Of a stretch of 53,537 nt of DNA, positions 21,727 through 31,728 are shown piece by piece; the stretch's first letter is position 1, and the number at the start of each line of letters is the position of its first letter. Origin of the DNA: Obelidium mucronatum (lineage: Eukaryota; Chytridiomycota; Chytridiomycetes; Chytridiales; Chytriomycetaceae); NCBI GenBank assembly GCA_025765595.1, contig JAIVFH010000193.1:1-53537 (forward strand), given 5' to 3'. The notes under the pieces were generated by a model. The model did not search any database and was not told the DNA's origin. It worked only from the letters and a program-made list of their open reading frames with translations. Position numbers and translations under genes: made by a program.

Positions 21727-23377
21727 ATGATGGGTGAAAACGACAACACGGACGAAATGGACGTTGAGGCCGCGCCGCCGTCGCCGCTGCAGAAATCGGC
21801 GACTTTTTCCGCAAAGGGAAAACAAGCGGCGACTTCGCTTTTGCCAAAGTTTGGCGGCGGCGTCGTTGAAGACGCGATGCCGTGGTGCGTTTTTGTTTCT
21901 TGTTTCTTTGTTTTTCGACAAGTTGTGACAAGCTGAAACGAAAAAAAGGGTCGAGAAGTACAGACCGGCGCAGCTGGACGAGGTTATTTCACACAAGGAC
22001 ATTATTGCGTCGGGTGAGGAGAGTGTGCTTGGACAAGTCCGGACCTGAACATCAAAACAACAGTCTCAAAGTTCATTGACGAGAACAAGCTACCGCATCT
22101 GCTATTTTACGGCCCACCTGTGCGTATTGTGTGCTGTCGTGGTGTTGTTGTTGGCCCAACCCTCTGTGGCTGACAAAAAAACGATAGGGAACGGGAAAGA
22201 CTTCAATGATTCTTGCTTGTGCGCGGAAGCTGTACGGACCGAGATACAAATCCATGATCTTGGAGGTGACTTCATTGCAACCGTTGTACTTGTTCGTGTG
22301 TTTGTTAAACACGCCAAAAACTCCAAACAACAGTTGAATGCATCTGATGATCGTGGTATAGATGTCGTCAGAGAACAAATCAAGAACTTTGCAAGTACAA
22401 AAAAGATCTTTAGTTCCGGTTTCAAGGTCTGTATACAACTAGACTTTTGGTTTTGGTGTTCGGACACAGCCTCAACCCACATTGAAAAAAACACAGCTCA
22501 TTATTCTGGATGAAGCCGATGCCATGACTCAAGTTGCTCAAAATGCGCTACGTCGAAGTAAAGTTTTTTTTTTTTTTTTTTTGGGTTTCTGCGAAGCAGT
22601 TTTGCTTAACCAAATACAGTCGTCGAAAAATACACTCAGAATGTCCGTTTCTGTATCATTTGCAACTACGTCTCCAAAATTATCCCCGCCCTCCAATCAC
22701 GTTGTACTCGTTTTCGATTCGCTCCCATCAACCCAGAATTCATTCGAACGCGACTTGACCACGTCGTTGAAGCCGAAAAGTAACACATGACATCCCCCTT
22801 ATTTTCTTGTGTTTCTATGCTGCATACTCACCTACTTCCATCTTAGTATTAATATAACTGAATCTGGTCGAAAGGCGCTCTTAAAGTTATCCAAGGGCGA
22901 TATGCGAAGAATGTTGAATATCTTGCAAGCCGTACACGCCGCGTATCCTGTTGCCGATGAAGTGTCTATTTATACATGTGTGGGCGCACCTGTCCCAGGC
23001 GATGTAATCAAGATTGCTGATTGGCTATTTGGGGAGACATTTGACGTTGCTTATTCAAGTAATTTTTCTCCCCTTTCTTCATCTTCTTTTACTTCAAATG
23101 TATTTATCTTGAACGGTTTCCTCGTGTGTTTTTCTTATTGTTAGATATCAAAGCTCTCAAAACAGATAAAGGGTTAGCCTTGAGTGATATCATTGGAGAA
23201 CTGCATTCGACTCTGGGAGCCATGCAGCTTCCACCTCGCGTTCGAAGCATACTGTTGATTAAACTCGCAGATGTCGAGTACAACTTGACTGTAGGGTGTA
23301 GTGAAAAGATTCAGTTGGCGAGTCTTGTGGGTGGTTTCAAGGGGGCTTGTGATTTGGCATCGAATCTTGTGGGTTGA
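21727..23377 (+). CDS. RFC5: Replication factor C subunit 5 (yeast Rfc3), clamp-loader ATPase
   Basis: RFC loads the PCNA clamp onto primed DNA. About eight short exons are needed. The start MMGENDNTDEMDVEAA is followed by DAMPW|VEKYRPAQLDEVISHKDII, KFIDENKLPHLLFYGPP|GTGKTS (Walker A split by an intron at 22120-22186), NASDDRGIDVVREQIKNFAS, LIILDEADAMTQVAQNALRR (Walker B), VRFCIICNYVSKIIPALQSR (SRC motif region), GRKALLKLSKGDMRRMLNIL and a C-terminal collar ending GGFKGACDLASNLVG. These blocks match the human RFC5 subunit best. One intron has a run of 18 T after the donor (from 22565). The 3' end lies close to the tRNA gene. Confidence 0.92.
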
Positions 23378-23516
23378 AAAACACGCAAATAGTGTTTCTA
23401 ATAAAAAAAAGACTGTACCTATAAATACTTGTTCAAAACCTTTTGTCTGACTTTGGACAGCTATCGCCAGAGTAGGCTACTGCGAACACAAACAACATCT
23501 TAAAAGGTGCCAACAA

Positions 23517-23587
23517 GGTCGTACCCGGATTCGAACCGGGGTTACGGGTATCAGAAACCCGGGTGCTGACCGCTACACTATACAACC
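23517..23587 (-). tRNA. tRNA-Gln (anticodon CTG)
   Basis: Read on the minus strand, this 71-nt segment folds as a cloverleaf. The acceptor stem GGTTGTA pairs with TACGACC (one G-U pair), and the D arm contains TAGCGGTCAG. The anticodon stem CGGGT/ACCCG encloses the loop TTCTGAT, giving anticodon CTG. A 4-base variable loop and the T arm CCCGG-TTCGAAT-CCGGG follow. The A and B box promoters are present and no intron is seen. The anticodon assigns it to Gln (codon CAG). Confidence 0.92.
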
Positions 23588-23924
23588 GCTTGCCACAATT
23601 GTCAATTAGATCTATAGATACCTTTGACACAGCAGGAAACAGCTGGAAGGCAATGCGGAGAGACCAATTTTTTGGATCCAGCAGCGATTTTTCTTGTCTT
23701 CTGTTACGCGATGGAGAAAGAAAGGAAAGATGTTGATTTAACATTGGCCAAAAAGGGGGGGAAGTGACTGTATAAAGTCGACAATCCAGTCATTCGAAAG
23801 TTGGGGATGATTCCGTCTTTTGGGGGGAAATAGGCGGCTGTGAATGCAGGTCTCCCCCAAAACATGTGCGAGCGAATTCATCTCGACATTTTTTTCTTTT
23901 TCGTTTCAATTTCAATTCAAAAAA
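23588..23924. other. Intergenic region between tRNA-Gln and SHMT
   Basis: This 337 bp stretch upstream of SHMT includes a run of eight G (about 23754-23761), a second G-rich spot near 23821 and a T/pyrimidine-rich tract before the start codon. No gene was recognised. Confidence 0.4.
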
Positions 23925-24662
23925 ATGACCAAGACAGCTGTTGATTCATGGGTGCGTCCCGGCCAGCATCTCAGTTTTCTTTTTGGATCCGTTTTCTAAC
24001 TTTTCTCGACCATTTGTCTGGGGGAACGTCTTTGTTTGACAGAATGCTGGCCTCAATGTGCCATTGGAGAAGGAAGATCCCCAAATCTACGAACTCATCC
24101 AGAAGGAAAAGTGGAGACAATACTCTTGTCTTGAACTTATTGCTTCTGAGGTTTGTTTTACAGGAGTAGTCGGTTCTGTTCTAAGCGATTCACTTATGAA
24201 ATACAGAACTTTACTTCTCAAGCTGTTATGGAAGCCAACGGATCTGCCTTGACCAACAAATACTCTGAAGGTGTGCGACTTTTTGGAGGCGTATGACCGA
24301 GTACTGATGCCCCTACTTTGACAGGTCTCCCTGGCGCTAGATTCTATGGAGGAAACGAACACATTGACGTTGTGGAGAACCTCTGTCGCACACGTGCTCT
24401 TAAGGCCTTCCAATTGAAGGATGAAGAGTGGGGAGTCAACGTTCAGCCATACTCTGGTAAATACTTCAACAAGAGACGTTGTTTTGACTGAAACAAGAGA
24501 CTGATTCGAAATCTGTTGCGATCGACATGAACCAACAGGTACCACTGCCAACTTCTCTGCATTGACTGCTCTTTTGGCCCCACACGACCGTATCATGGGA
24601 TTGGAATTGGCGTCCGGAGGACAGTTGAGTTGTTTTCTTTTCAAACCACTTTTTATAGGACA

Positions 24663-24700
<38 letters not shown>

Positions 24701-25708
24701 ATGACAGCTTGACGCACGGACACCAGACAGCCAAGAAGAAGATCTCGTCCAGCGCCATCTACTTCGAGTCCTTCCCGTACCAGGTCGACCCCGCCACGGG
24801 GCTCGTGGACTACGCCAAGCTCGAGGCCAACGCCGACGCGTACCGCCCGAAGCTGATCATCTGCGGCGCGTCGGCGTACCCGCGCGACTGGGACTACGGC
24901 CGCCTGCGCGCGATCGCCGACAAGCACGGCGCGTACCTGATGGCCGACATTGCGCACATCTCCGGGCTCGTCGCCGCCGGCGAGCAGGCGTCGCCGTTCG
25001 CGCTGTGCGACGTCGTCACGACGACGACCCACAAGACGCTGCGCGGGCCGCGCGCGGGGCTCGTCTTCTTCCGCAAGGGCGAGAAGGGGTCGCGCGTCGG
25101 CGACCTCGAGGAGCGCTGCAACTTTGCCGTGTTTCCGAGCAACCAGGGCGGTCCGCACAACAACACCATTGCTGCCGTGGCAGTCGCGCTGAAGCAGGTG
25201 GCCGAGCCTGCGTTCAAGCAGTACGCTGCCCAGGTGCGCAAGAACGCCAAGGCCGTGGCGGAGACCCTGGTCAAGCACGGGTACAAGCTGGCATCAGGGT
25301 GGCACGGACAACCACTTGGTTCTCTGGGACTTGCGTCCATTGGGCCTGAACGGAAACAAGATGGAGAAGATTTGCGATGCCTTGAACATCACTGTGAACA
25401 AGAACTCTATTGCTGGAGACTCTAGTGCCTTTGTGCCGGGAGGTGTTCGTGTTGGTACTGCCGCTTTGACGTCTCGTTCGTTCAAGGAGCAGGACTTTGT
25501 CCAGGTTGCCGAGTTTTTGCACCAGGCTGCCCAGTTGGCTTTGAAGATTCAAGCTCAGTCTGGAAAGTTGATTAAGGACTTTATTGTTGCTTTGGAGAAG
25601 GATGCTGAAGTCAAGGCTTTGAGAGTCAAGGTTGAGGCTTTCGCTCACCAGTTCCCAATGCCTGGATTTGACCCTGCCTCTGTCCCAGAGTCTGCCAAGC
25701 ACCACTAA
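23925..25708 (+). CDS. SHM: Serine hydroxymethyltransferase, one apparent frame break
   Basis: SHMT converts serine and tetrahydrofolate to glycine and methylene-THF with PLP. Six exons (23925-23951, 24043-24150, 24207-24270, 24325-24456, 24539-24623, 24708-25708). Family blocks: [60 protein letters not shown] (junction across an intron with a 30-base A run), [15 protein letters not shown] and the PLP-lysine motif [17 protein letters not shown]. The frame breaks at GGG 25297-25299; dropping one G gives [18 protein letters not shown] and a protein of 471 residues. There is no mitochondrial presequence, so the cytosolic isoform is likely. The middle of exon 6 (about 24720-25290) is strikingly GC-rich compared with the rest of the gene. 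Confidence 0.93.
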
Positions 25709-25794
25709 ACAAAATACACTATCCTAACCATCAACTCATTGTTTTCTTCCTTTCCTTTCGTGTTGTTTATTTTAAAAATAAAAAAGGGATGCCT

Positions 25795-26214
25795 TCAGTC
25801 TATTTCTCTGTATTTGGAGTTCATCTGGCAACTTGATGGAGCTGCTTCGATCAGCATTGCCAGAGTCTCTGCATACTCTGCATGATGCTGCAAACAATTG
25901 AAAGCTGAAATCATTCACCTTCTTTTGTCTCTCAATAACTATCTTCTGCTCTTCAAAATTCTCGCTCTTCTGCTCCTCAAGCTTCTGTTTTCGACACAAA
26001 GTCGTTGCGATATTCTTGCAAACTTGTGCCTCAGTTCTCTGTAGGTATCATCAGCAATGGAGCAAATGGAAGCAGAATCCTTGGAACGGAATTGCTCAAG
26101 ACACTTGTAAGGTGGGCCGCATTCCAAAGAATTGAGTAGATTGGAAGATCTCTTCCGGGTTCCAGCTGCCATTTACACACTGTCGGAACCTTGGGTCTGC
26201 AAGGAGACTGAGAA
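25795..26214 (-). pseudogene. Decayed, truncated inverted copy of the coiled-coil gene at 26643
   Basis: The minus strand here aligns base by base with the coding strand of the gene at 26643. Shared stretches include CTCCTTGCAGAC, GAATCTTCCAATC-like and CAATTCTTTGGRATG-like sequence, and an exact CAATTCCGTTCCAAGGATTC. In protein terms, LPIYSILWNAAHLTS and NSVPRILLPF answer to LPINAILWDEAIFIPP and NSVPRILLPI. The reading frame changes several times and the first about 50 codons are absent. It then passes into a coiled-coil stretch (KQKLEEQKSENFEEQK) and a new end, possibly spliced, at 25795. No single frame covers it, so a pseudogene is the best call. A rearranged short gene made from its 3' half cannot be excluded. 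Confidence 0.65.
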
Positions 26215-26642
26215 AAGGAACAAGATACAAAAAACCGCGGTTATTATTGCTCTTGGTTCACAGCAGGCCATTATAATTTTGAGTTTATTTTACGGACTAT
26301 GTTGATGTCAACAACACTTTTTGGTGGAACTAGCCCCTGAAAACCAAACAACAGAAATATTTCGCAAGTACAAAGAAAAAAAGACAATAGAATATCAATA
26401 AACAAGAAAGCAAGAAGCAGCATTTCGTTGACATGAAACCAACCCTCTATTTCTATTTCAACTTGCACCCATATTGGAATGTATACATATCATCAAAAAT
26501 GAAAATTTTGAGCAATAACAACAATGTGATTCTGGCATTGCAGTTGAAACAAAAAACATTTGCGGAATTGCACAATCCCATTGACAATAATCATGAGGAG
26601 CAGAGGGTATGAAAGAGCATTTCCCACAAATTTCCCACACAA
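26215..26642. other. Spacer between inverted coiled-coil copies
   Basis: This AT-rich stretch of 428 bp lies upstream of the intact coiled-coil gene and upstream of its decayed inverted copy. No open frame, RNA or repeat arm was recognised in it; homology between the two arms stops near 26214 on the left. Confidence 0.4.
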
Positions 26643-27620
26643 ATGTCACTTGAAACAACACCAGCAGATTCTGTCGTCAGCTTTTTGACCTATTCCTTGC
26701 TGGATCTCACGGGAAAGTTTGATGTTTCCGAAGCATATGGCCACGATGTCACTGTCGGCAACCTCCTTGCAGACTCAATGTTCCGGGACAGTGTGGAAAC
26801 GGCAGCTGGGACCTGGAATCTTCCAATCAACGCAATTCTTTGGGATGAAGCCATTTTTATCCCACCTTACAAGGAGAGATTGCAAACCGTCATGTCTTGG
26901 GCTGAACAGTGTACTTATGAGTGCAATTCCGTTCCAAGGATTCTGCTTCCCATTACTGGTGAAGCCTCCAGAAATACTATTGTGTCACAGTTGCGGGACG
27001 AGGAAAAAAAGGCTGTTGGATTGACCATGTCGCTGCAGTTGTCAAAGAAGCAAAACATTGTGGAACAGGAAAGTTTGCGCAAGTTGATTGGCGAAATCAC
27101 AACAACTTTTGAAAAAATGTTTGAGGAGCAGAGAAAAGTAAATGAGGAGCAAAAGAAAGAGAATGAGAGACAGCAGAAAGTGAATGAGGAGCAAAAGAAA
27201 GAGAATGAGAGACAGGAGAAAGTGAATGAAGAGCAAAAGAAAGAGAATGAGAGACATCAGAAAGCAATTGAGGCGCTTGACACAACAATCAACGAGCAAG
27301 CCAAACAACTTGAAAACTTGTTTGAAGGATCAGGGGTGTTGAAAATTTGCCTTCGAATTTTGGTGGAAAAAAGGCGGCAGTTGCTGATCGATGCAACAGG
27401 CCTCACGAAAGGTCCACTCGAAAGTACTGGACGTTTCTATGTACGGATTGGGCAACATTTGCAGGGATCAAATGACGGAAGCTTGTTCATGAAACTGTCA
27501 AATGAGTTTTCAAAGTTCTCTGGGTCCCCGCAAATGAGCGGCTCCCAAAGAGAAGCGGAGCCAGAATATACTTGGAGGAAAGGGCAACCGAAACTAGGTT
27601 TTGAAGAGGAAGATCGATGA
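26643..27620 (+). CDS. Coiled-coil protein with 14-residue tandem repeats, family not recognised
   Basis: Intronless frame of 325 residues. Residues 1-125 are a folded-looking module (SFLTYSLLDLTGKFDV; ILWDEAIFIPPYKERLQTV; NSVPRILLPITGEASRNTIV). Residues about 140-225 are a coiled coil built from repeats of the form KVNEEQKKENERQ, 14 residues or two heptads, each 42 bases (27131-27256, three units). A C-terminal module follows (LRILVEKRRQLLIDATGL ... STGRFYVRIGQHLQG) and a polar tail. I do not know a function. A broken inverted copy lies just upstream, so the family duplicates locally. The stop lies about 155 bp from the convergent MAM33 stop. Confidence 0.65.
   Translation: MSLETTPADSVVSFLTYSLLDLTGKFDVSEAYGHDVTVGNLLADSMFRDSVETAAGTWNLPINAILWDEAIFIPPYKERLQTVMSWAEQCTYECNSVPRILLPITGEASRNTIVSQLRDEEKKAVGLTMSLQLSKKQNIVEQESLRKLIGEITTTFEKMFEEQRKVNEEQKKENERQQKVNEEQKKENERQEKVNEEQKKENERHQKAIEALDTTINEQAKQLENLFEGSGVLKICLRILVEKRRQLLIDATGLTKGPLESTGRFYVRIGQHLQGSNDGSLFMKLSNEFSKFSGSPQMSGSQREAEPEYTWRKGQPKLGFEEEDR
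27131..27256 (+). repeat. Three 42-bp direct repeats encoding two heptads each
   Basis: Units start near 27131, 27173 and 27215, each reading AARGTRAATGARGAGCAAAA followed by GAAAGAGAATGAGAGACA with few changes. They lie in frame within the coiled coil and can change its length in steps of exactly two heptads. Confidence 0.75.
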
Positions 27621-27774
27621 AGACTTGTTCGACGGTGACGGAAAGTGCGCCCAGGCAGATAAAAAAACAAGCGGTACAAAACCAATTATCTGAATGCATT
27701 CACGCGCTGTTTTACTCTGACAAATACAGCGCCTTTTTTTATTATTACTTTTTCGTGTTTACGTTTTTTTGGTT

Positions 27775-28910
27775 TTACTTGGCAACCCATTGACCAACTT
27801 TCGCCAACCACTCAACATACTCGTTCTGTTCCTTAAAGTCAATGTATTGAGGAATAAACTCGGCAAGAGCTTCATCGAAACCTCTTTCCGCCAAAAACTG
27901 GTGGAATTGATCCTGGAGGCCTTCATCCAAATCCTGGAACACTGGGCCACCGTAACGACCTCCACGCTGCCAGTCGGCTTCAGCGCTTTGTTCCGCCATG
28001 ATGGTAGAAGAAGGGCTGAAACGAACGCTGTCGATAAAGAAGCTGTTGTCTTGGACGGTGGCAAGCAATTCCACGGCACCGTGGTCGACGGTGCCAGTCT
28101 TCTTTTCAATGAGAACAGTCACATTGACGGAAAATTCTTCTTCGTTTTCCTTTTAAACACATAAAGAAACGCAAATCATCAGCGAAATTATACGGTACAG
28201 AATTGGAAAACAAAAACTTACTCCACTTTCGCTCTCATCAAATTCAGCCTTGTCAGCCAAAGCATCGGTACTGAAAATGACTGAAATCTTTTCGTTTCCA
28301 AAGTTTCTGACGAGAGTTACTTCCTTTTCGCCAACCTTGTCTTCGATCTGTGAAGGGGTAAGGGTTTGATTAGCACCACGTGTGACAAAAAAAAGCAGCG
28401 ATACACAGCGTCCCGCTCCAAACATCCATCTTCCAACCAGAACATTTCAACCCTTCTTTCAGCTGATCGCAAGGTTGGTGATGCAACGCAAAACAAAAAA
28501 GAGCAAAACTTGAAGGAAAGCCACCGCCCAAGGGATACCAGGCCAAAAGAAACGCAAAAAAAAGAGGAAAAAACAAGAAAGAAGAGAGGAATGCACACCT
28601 TGAAGGTGCCAGCGTTGTTGAACGCCTTGATGAAAGCCGGCACTTCAGCCTCCGCGTTTTCGAGCTCGAACTTGTGTTCCGACTCGAGCTTGTGCGCCAA
28701 GTCGCGGTCGCCTGGATGCCTTCTCGTCAGGAGTTTGTTTTAACTTTAAAGAGGCGACTCACTCTTTCCGTGGCTGCGCACAAAAGACGACGCCGAGAAT
28801 TGTCTGCCGGCAAGCGGCGCCGTTCGGACGAAACGCGGCGCTGTTCGGACAACGGCTGCGGCGGCGCGCGTGGCGAAAGACAGCGAGGAAAGGCGGCGGA
28901 GGGCGAGCAT
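27775..28910 (-). CDS. MAM33: Mitochondrial matrix acidic protein, MAM33/p32 (C1QBP) family
   Basis: p32/Mam33 is a trimeric, doughnut-shaped acidic matrix protein linked to mitochondrial ribosome function. The start MLALRRLSSLSFATRAAAAV with further Arg and Ser forms a presequence. Later exons carry LESEHKFELENAEAEVPAFI, KEVTLVRNFGNEKISVIFST, a very acidic loop (FDESESG then ENEEEF), KTGTVDHGAVELLATVQDNS, GPVFQDLDEGLQDQFHQFLA and ERGFDEALAEFIPQYIDFKE-QNEYVEWL, which is the family C-terminus. Introns lie near 28785-28720, 28602-28350 and 28222-28152. The phase across the first intron did not close cleanly in my reading. The N-terminal exon is GC-rich (28770-28880). It is divergent from KGD2. 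Confidence 0.9.
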
Positions 28911-29255
28911 TTGTGTGTTTCTGCTTGGTAAAAAAGAAAGAAGAAATAAAGAAATAATGAAGGATAATAACAACGTGCTTGCATGCACGCGGGAAACTGG
29001 CTGGCTGCGTTCGGCATGGAGAGAGAATAAAAGACGCGATCTGGTCGAGTTGACTCCATCATCGCTTGACAGTTTAATAATCCATCTGTTGTTCAGTTCA
29101 TCACACCAATCTCAGACATCAGATCTCCATAGCAGCCTTCAACACATGTATCAAAACCACTTTCGGTTTCGGGTGCTGCCGGACCCTCCTTTTGATCAGA
29201 CTACCAAAAAACGAAAATCAAACCTCACAAAAATATCTTCCCTCCAACACCAACC
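28911..29255. promoter_or_regulatory. Bidirectional promoter region of MAM33 and KGD2
   Basis: 345 bp separate the two start codons of genes whose products both work in the mitochondrial matrix. The region is AT-rich with a purine-rich tract near 28928-28965. No defined binding site was identified; co-regulation is inferred from arrangement. Confidence 0.45.
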
Positions 29256-31467
29256 ATGCTGAAACAGCTCCTTAGAACCGGAAGCATCGGTATCGCCTCT
29301 GCCTCCGTGGCCAGAAGCAGCACGGCTGCAATGTCGGCTCGGTAAATAATCCCACGATCTTAATTTCGCTCGATGATGTCCTGAACCTCAAATCTCAACC
29401 GTCCAGTGTCATGGCGATCCAGTCACGTTTCCTCAGTTTAGTTTCTTTGCTATCTTGATTTCATATATTGTCCCCCTGGAGATCTCGATTTGCCGTTGAC
29501 ACATGAATCTCGTTGTGTGAACAGTCCAGAGCTACTTTCAAAAACAGTCCATCTAAAGCGTATTTATTTTCAGCTGAGAAACTTATCAAGACCCCTCCGA
29601 TGGCCGATTCTATTACGGAAGGAACCTTGACAAAGTGGCACAAATGTAATTGTGTCTTTTTTGGATGTGGTGTTGGAGTCAATGCTCATTCCCTTTTTCC
29701 TCAGCCATCGGTGAATTCGTTGCTCGTGATGAACCAATTGCTACTATTGAGACAGATAAGGTTGTATAAATGGATGATCTCTTTTGCGTTATTTGGAGCT
29801 GTGGCTGATTTTCCCCCCATCTGCTTCTTCAAACAAACCAGGTTGATGTCACCGTCAACTCTGCTGAATCTGGAACCGTTTTGGAGTTTTTCGCAAAGGA
29901 GGGAGACAATGTGTTGGTGGGATCCAACCTGTTCAAGGTTGATATTGATGGCGTTGCTGGCGCAGCTGCCGCTGCCGCCCCAAAGGCTGCTGCTCCATCC
30001 CCAGCCCCTGCAGCTGCACCCGCCCCATCTGCCCCAGCTGCGTCATCTGGCCCAGGTACGATACTCTCACTTGTCTATTCCGTTTTCTGAAGCTGACTTT
30101 ATGTTCTGGATTTAGTTGTTGAGAAGATTGTCAAGACCCCTCCGATGGCTGATTCCATCACAGAAGGAACTTTGACAAAGTGGCACAAGGGTTTGTGTTT
30201 AAATTCTTCAATTTTTGAGTTATATTTTTGATCTAAATCGAGTCTCGTTTTGGCAGCTGTCGGGGAATACGTCGCTCGCGATGAGCCCATCGCAACGATT
30301 GAAACCGATAAAGTTGATGTCACTGTCAACTCTGCTGAAGCCGGAATCGTTTTGGAATACTTTGCAAAGGAGGGCGAGACTGTTGCCGTCGGAAGCAACC
30401 TGTTCAAGGTCAACACCAACGGAGTTGCCGGTGCCTCTGCTCCAAAAGCGGCTGCCGCTGCCCCTGTCGCTGCTCCAGCTGCTTCAGCTCCCGCCCCCAC
30501 ACCAAAGGCTGCCGCCCCAGCTGCCCCCAAACCAGGTAGCATTCTAATACAATCTAAAAAATAAGGCGCGTCTGACATTTATTTTTTCAGCCGCTCCCTC
30601 TACCGCTGCTCCTTCAGCCCCAGCTACTGTCGGAGCCCGCGTTGAACGTCGCGTAAAGATGAACAGAATGCGGAAAACAATCGCTTCCCGATTAAAGGAC
30701 TCTCAAAACACTGCTGCCTCATTGACCACCTTCAACGAAATCGACATGACGTTAGTTTTTCTTTCTTTGTGTTAGTTCTTTTCTGAAGAGGATGTACTTA
30801 AAAAATATCTCTAGCAACCTTATTGAATTCCGTAGCAAATACAAGGACGCCGTCTTGGAAAAGCACGGAGTCAAGCTCGGATTTATGAGCGCCTTCATCA
30901 AGGCGAGTGCCCAAGCTCTCAAGGAAGTACCAGAAGTCAATGCCCGTATTGAAGGAGACGAAGTTGTTTACTCTGACTTTGTGGATATTTCCGTCGCTGT
31001 TGCTACACCAAAGGGGCTTGTCACACCCGTTTTGAGAAACTGTGAAAACTTGAGCATGTTGGAGACTGAGAAGGAAATGGCTGAGTTGGGAAAGAAGGTA
31101 CATATAATTGATATTACGTATCCAAAGAAAAAGAAGAGTCTTCTAAATATCCTCTTTTTTCCAGGCCAAGGCGAATGCCATCACTATTGAAGACCTCGCT
31201 GGTGGAACCTTCACCATCTCCAACGGTGGTGTCTTTGGATCCCTTTACGGAACCCCAATCATCAACCAACCACAAAGCGCGATTTTGGGTATGCATGCCG
31301 TAAAAGAACGCGCCGTTGTTGTGAATGGAAAAGTGGAAGCACGTCCAATGATGTATGTCGCTCTCACATATGATCACAGATTGATTGATGGACGTGAGGC
31401 GGTTACATTCCTTGTGCGTGTGAAAGAGTTAATTGAGGACCCTCGCAGATTGCTGCTGGAGGTTTAA
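29256..31467 (+). CDS. KGD2: Dihydrolipoyl succinyltransferase (E2 of 2-oxoglutarate dehydrogenase) with two lipoyl domains
   Basis: The E2 core of the 2-oxoglutarate dehydrogenase complex transfers succinyl groups to CoA. Nine exons (29256-29341, 29548-29645, 29705-29760, 29842-30055, 30116-30190, 30257-30535, 30591-30750, 30815-31097, 31165-31467) join in frame to 517 residues. The presequence [20 protein letters not shown] is followed by two lipoyl domains, each with [19 protein letters not shown] and the lipoyl-Lys site [14 protein letters not shown], separated by Ala/Pro linkers. The catalytic domain holds [38 protein letters not shown] and the active-site [18 protein letters not shown] (His and Asp in DHRLIDG). 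Eukaryotic KGD2 usually has one lipoyl domain. No E1/E3-binding domain is seen, as is usual for eukaryotic KGD2. Confidence 0.93.
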
Positions 31468-31643
31468 GGAAACAAAATTGGATGCGTTTCTCTTTTCAAA
31501 TAAAGCACATTTGTACTCAATCTCACGCATGTGCAATATCATTCAGCAGCAACGGATGGCCAAGTAGAATCCACAATTTACGAAGAATAAAACTTAGATC
31601 TCGGGACATTTTTCCTATTGGTGCGCCTCCTTCTCCATTTTGC

Positions 31644-31651
31644 TATTTATA
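31644..31651 (+). promoter_or_regulatory. TATA-like box of array unit (repeated in each copy)
   Basis: TATTTATA lies 78 bases before the ATG, and the same element recurs at 32506, 33368, 34209 and 35050. Each copy therefore carries its own promoter-like sequence. A short A-run (CAAAAAAAAACC) sits between it and the start codon. Confidence 0.45.
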
Positions 31652-31728
31652 GAGCTTGTTGGTACATCGGTTTTAGTCAACAAAAAAAAACCCCAAGAAT
31701 TACCACAAAGCACTTCCATATAACTAAA

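Noticed and set aside
24670..24699. Poly(A) tail of a retroposed transcript
   Set aside because: It is flanked on both sides by in-frame SHMT exons and shows no inserted cDNA or target-site duplication.
30116..30535. Second lipoyl domain as an assembly duplicate
   Set aside because: The two copies differ at many synonymous sites and in intron content, so they are genuinely distinct sequence.
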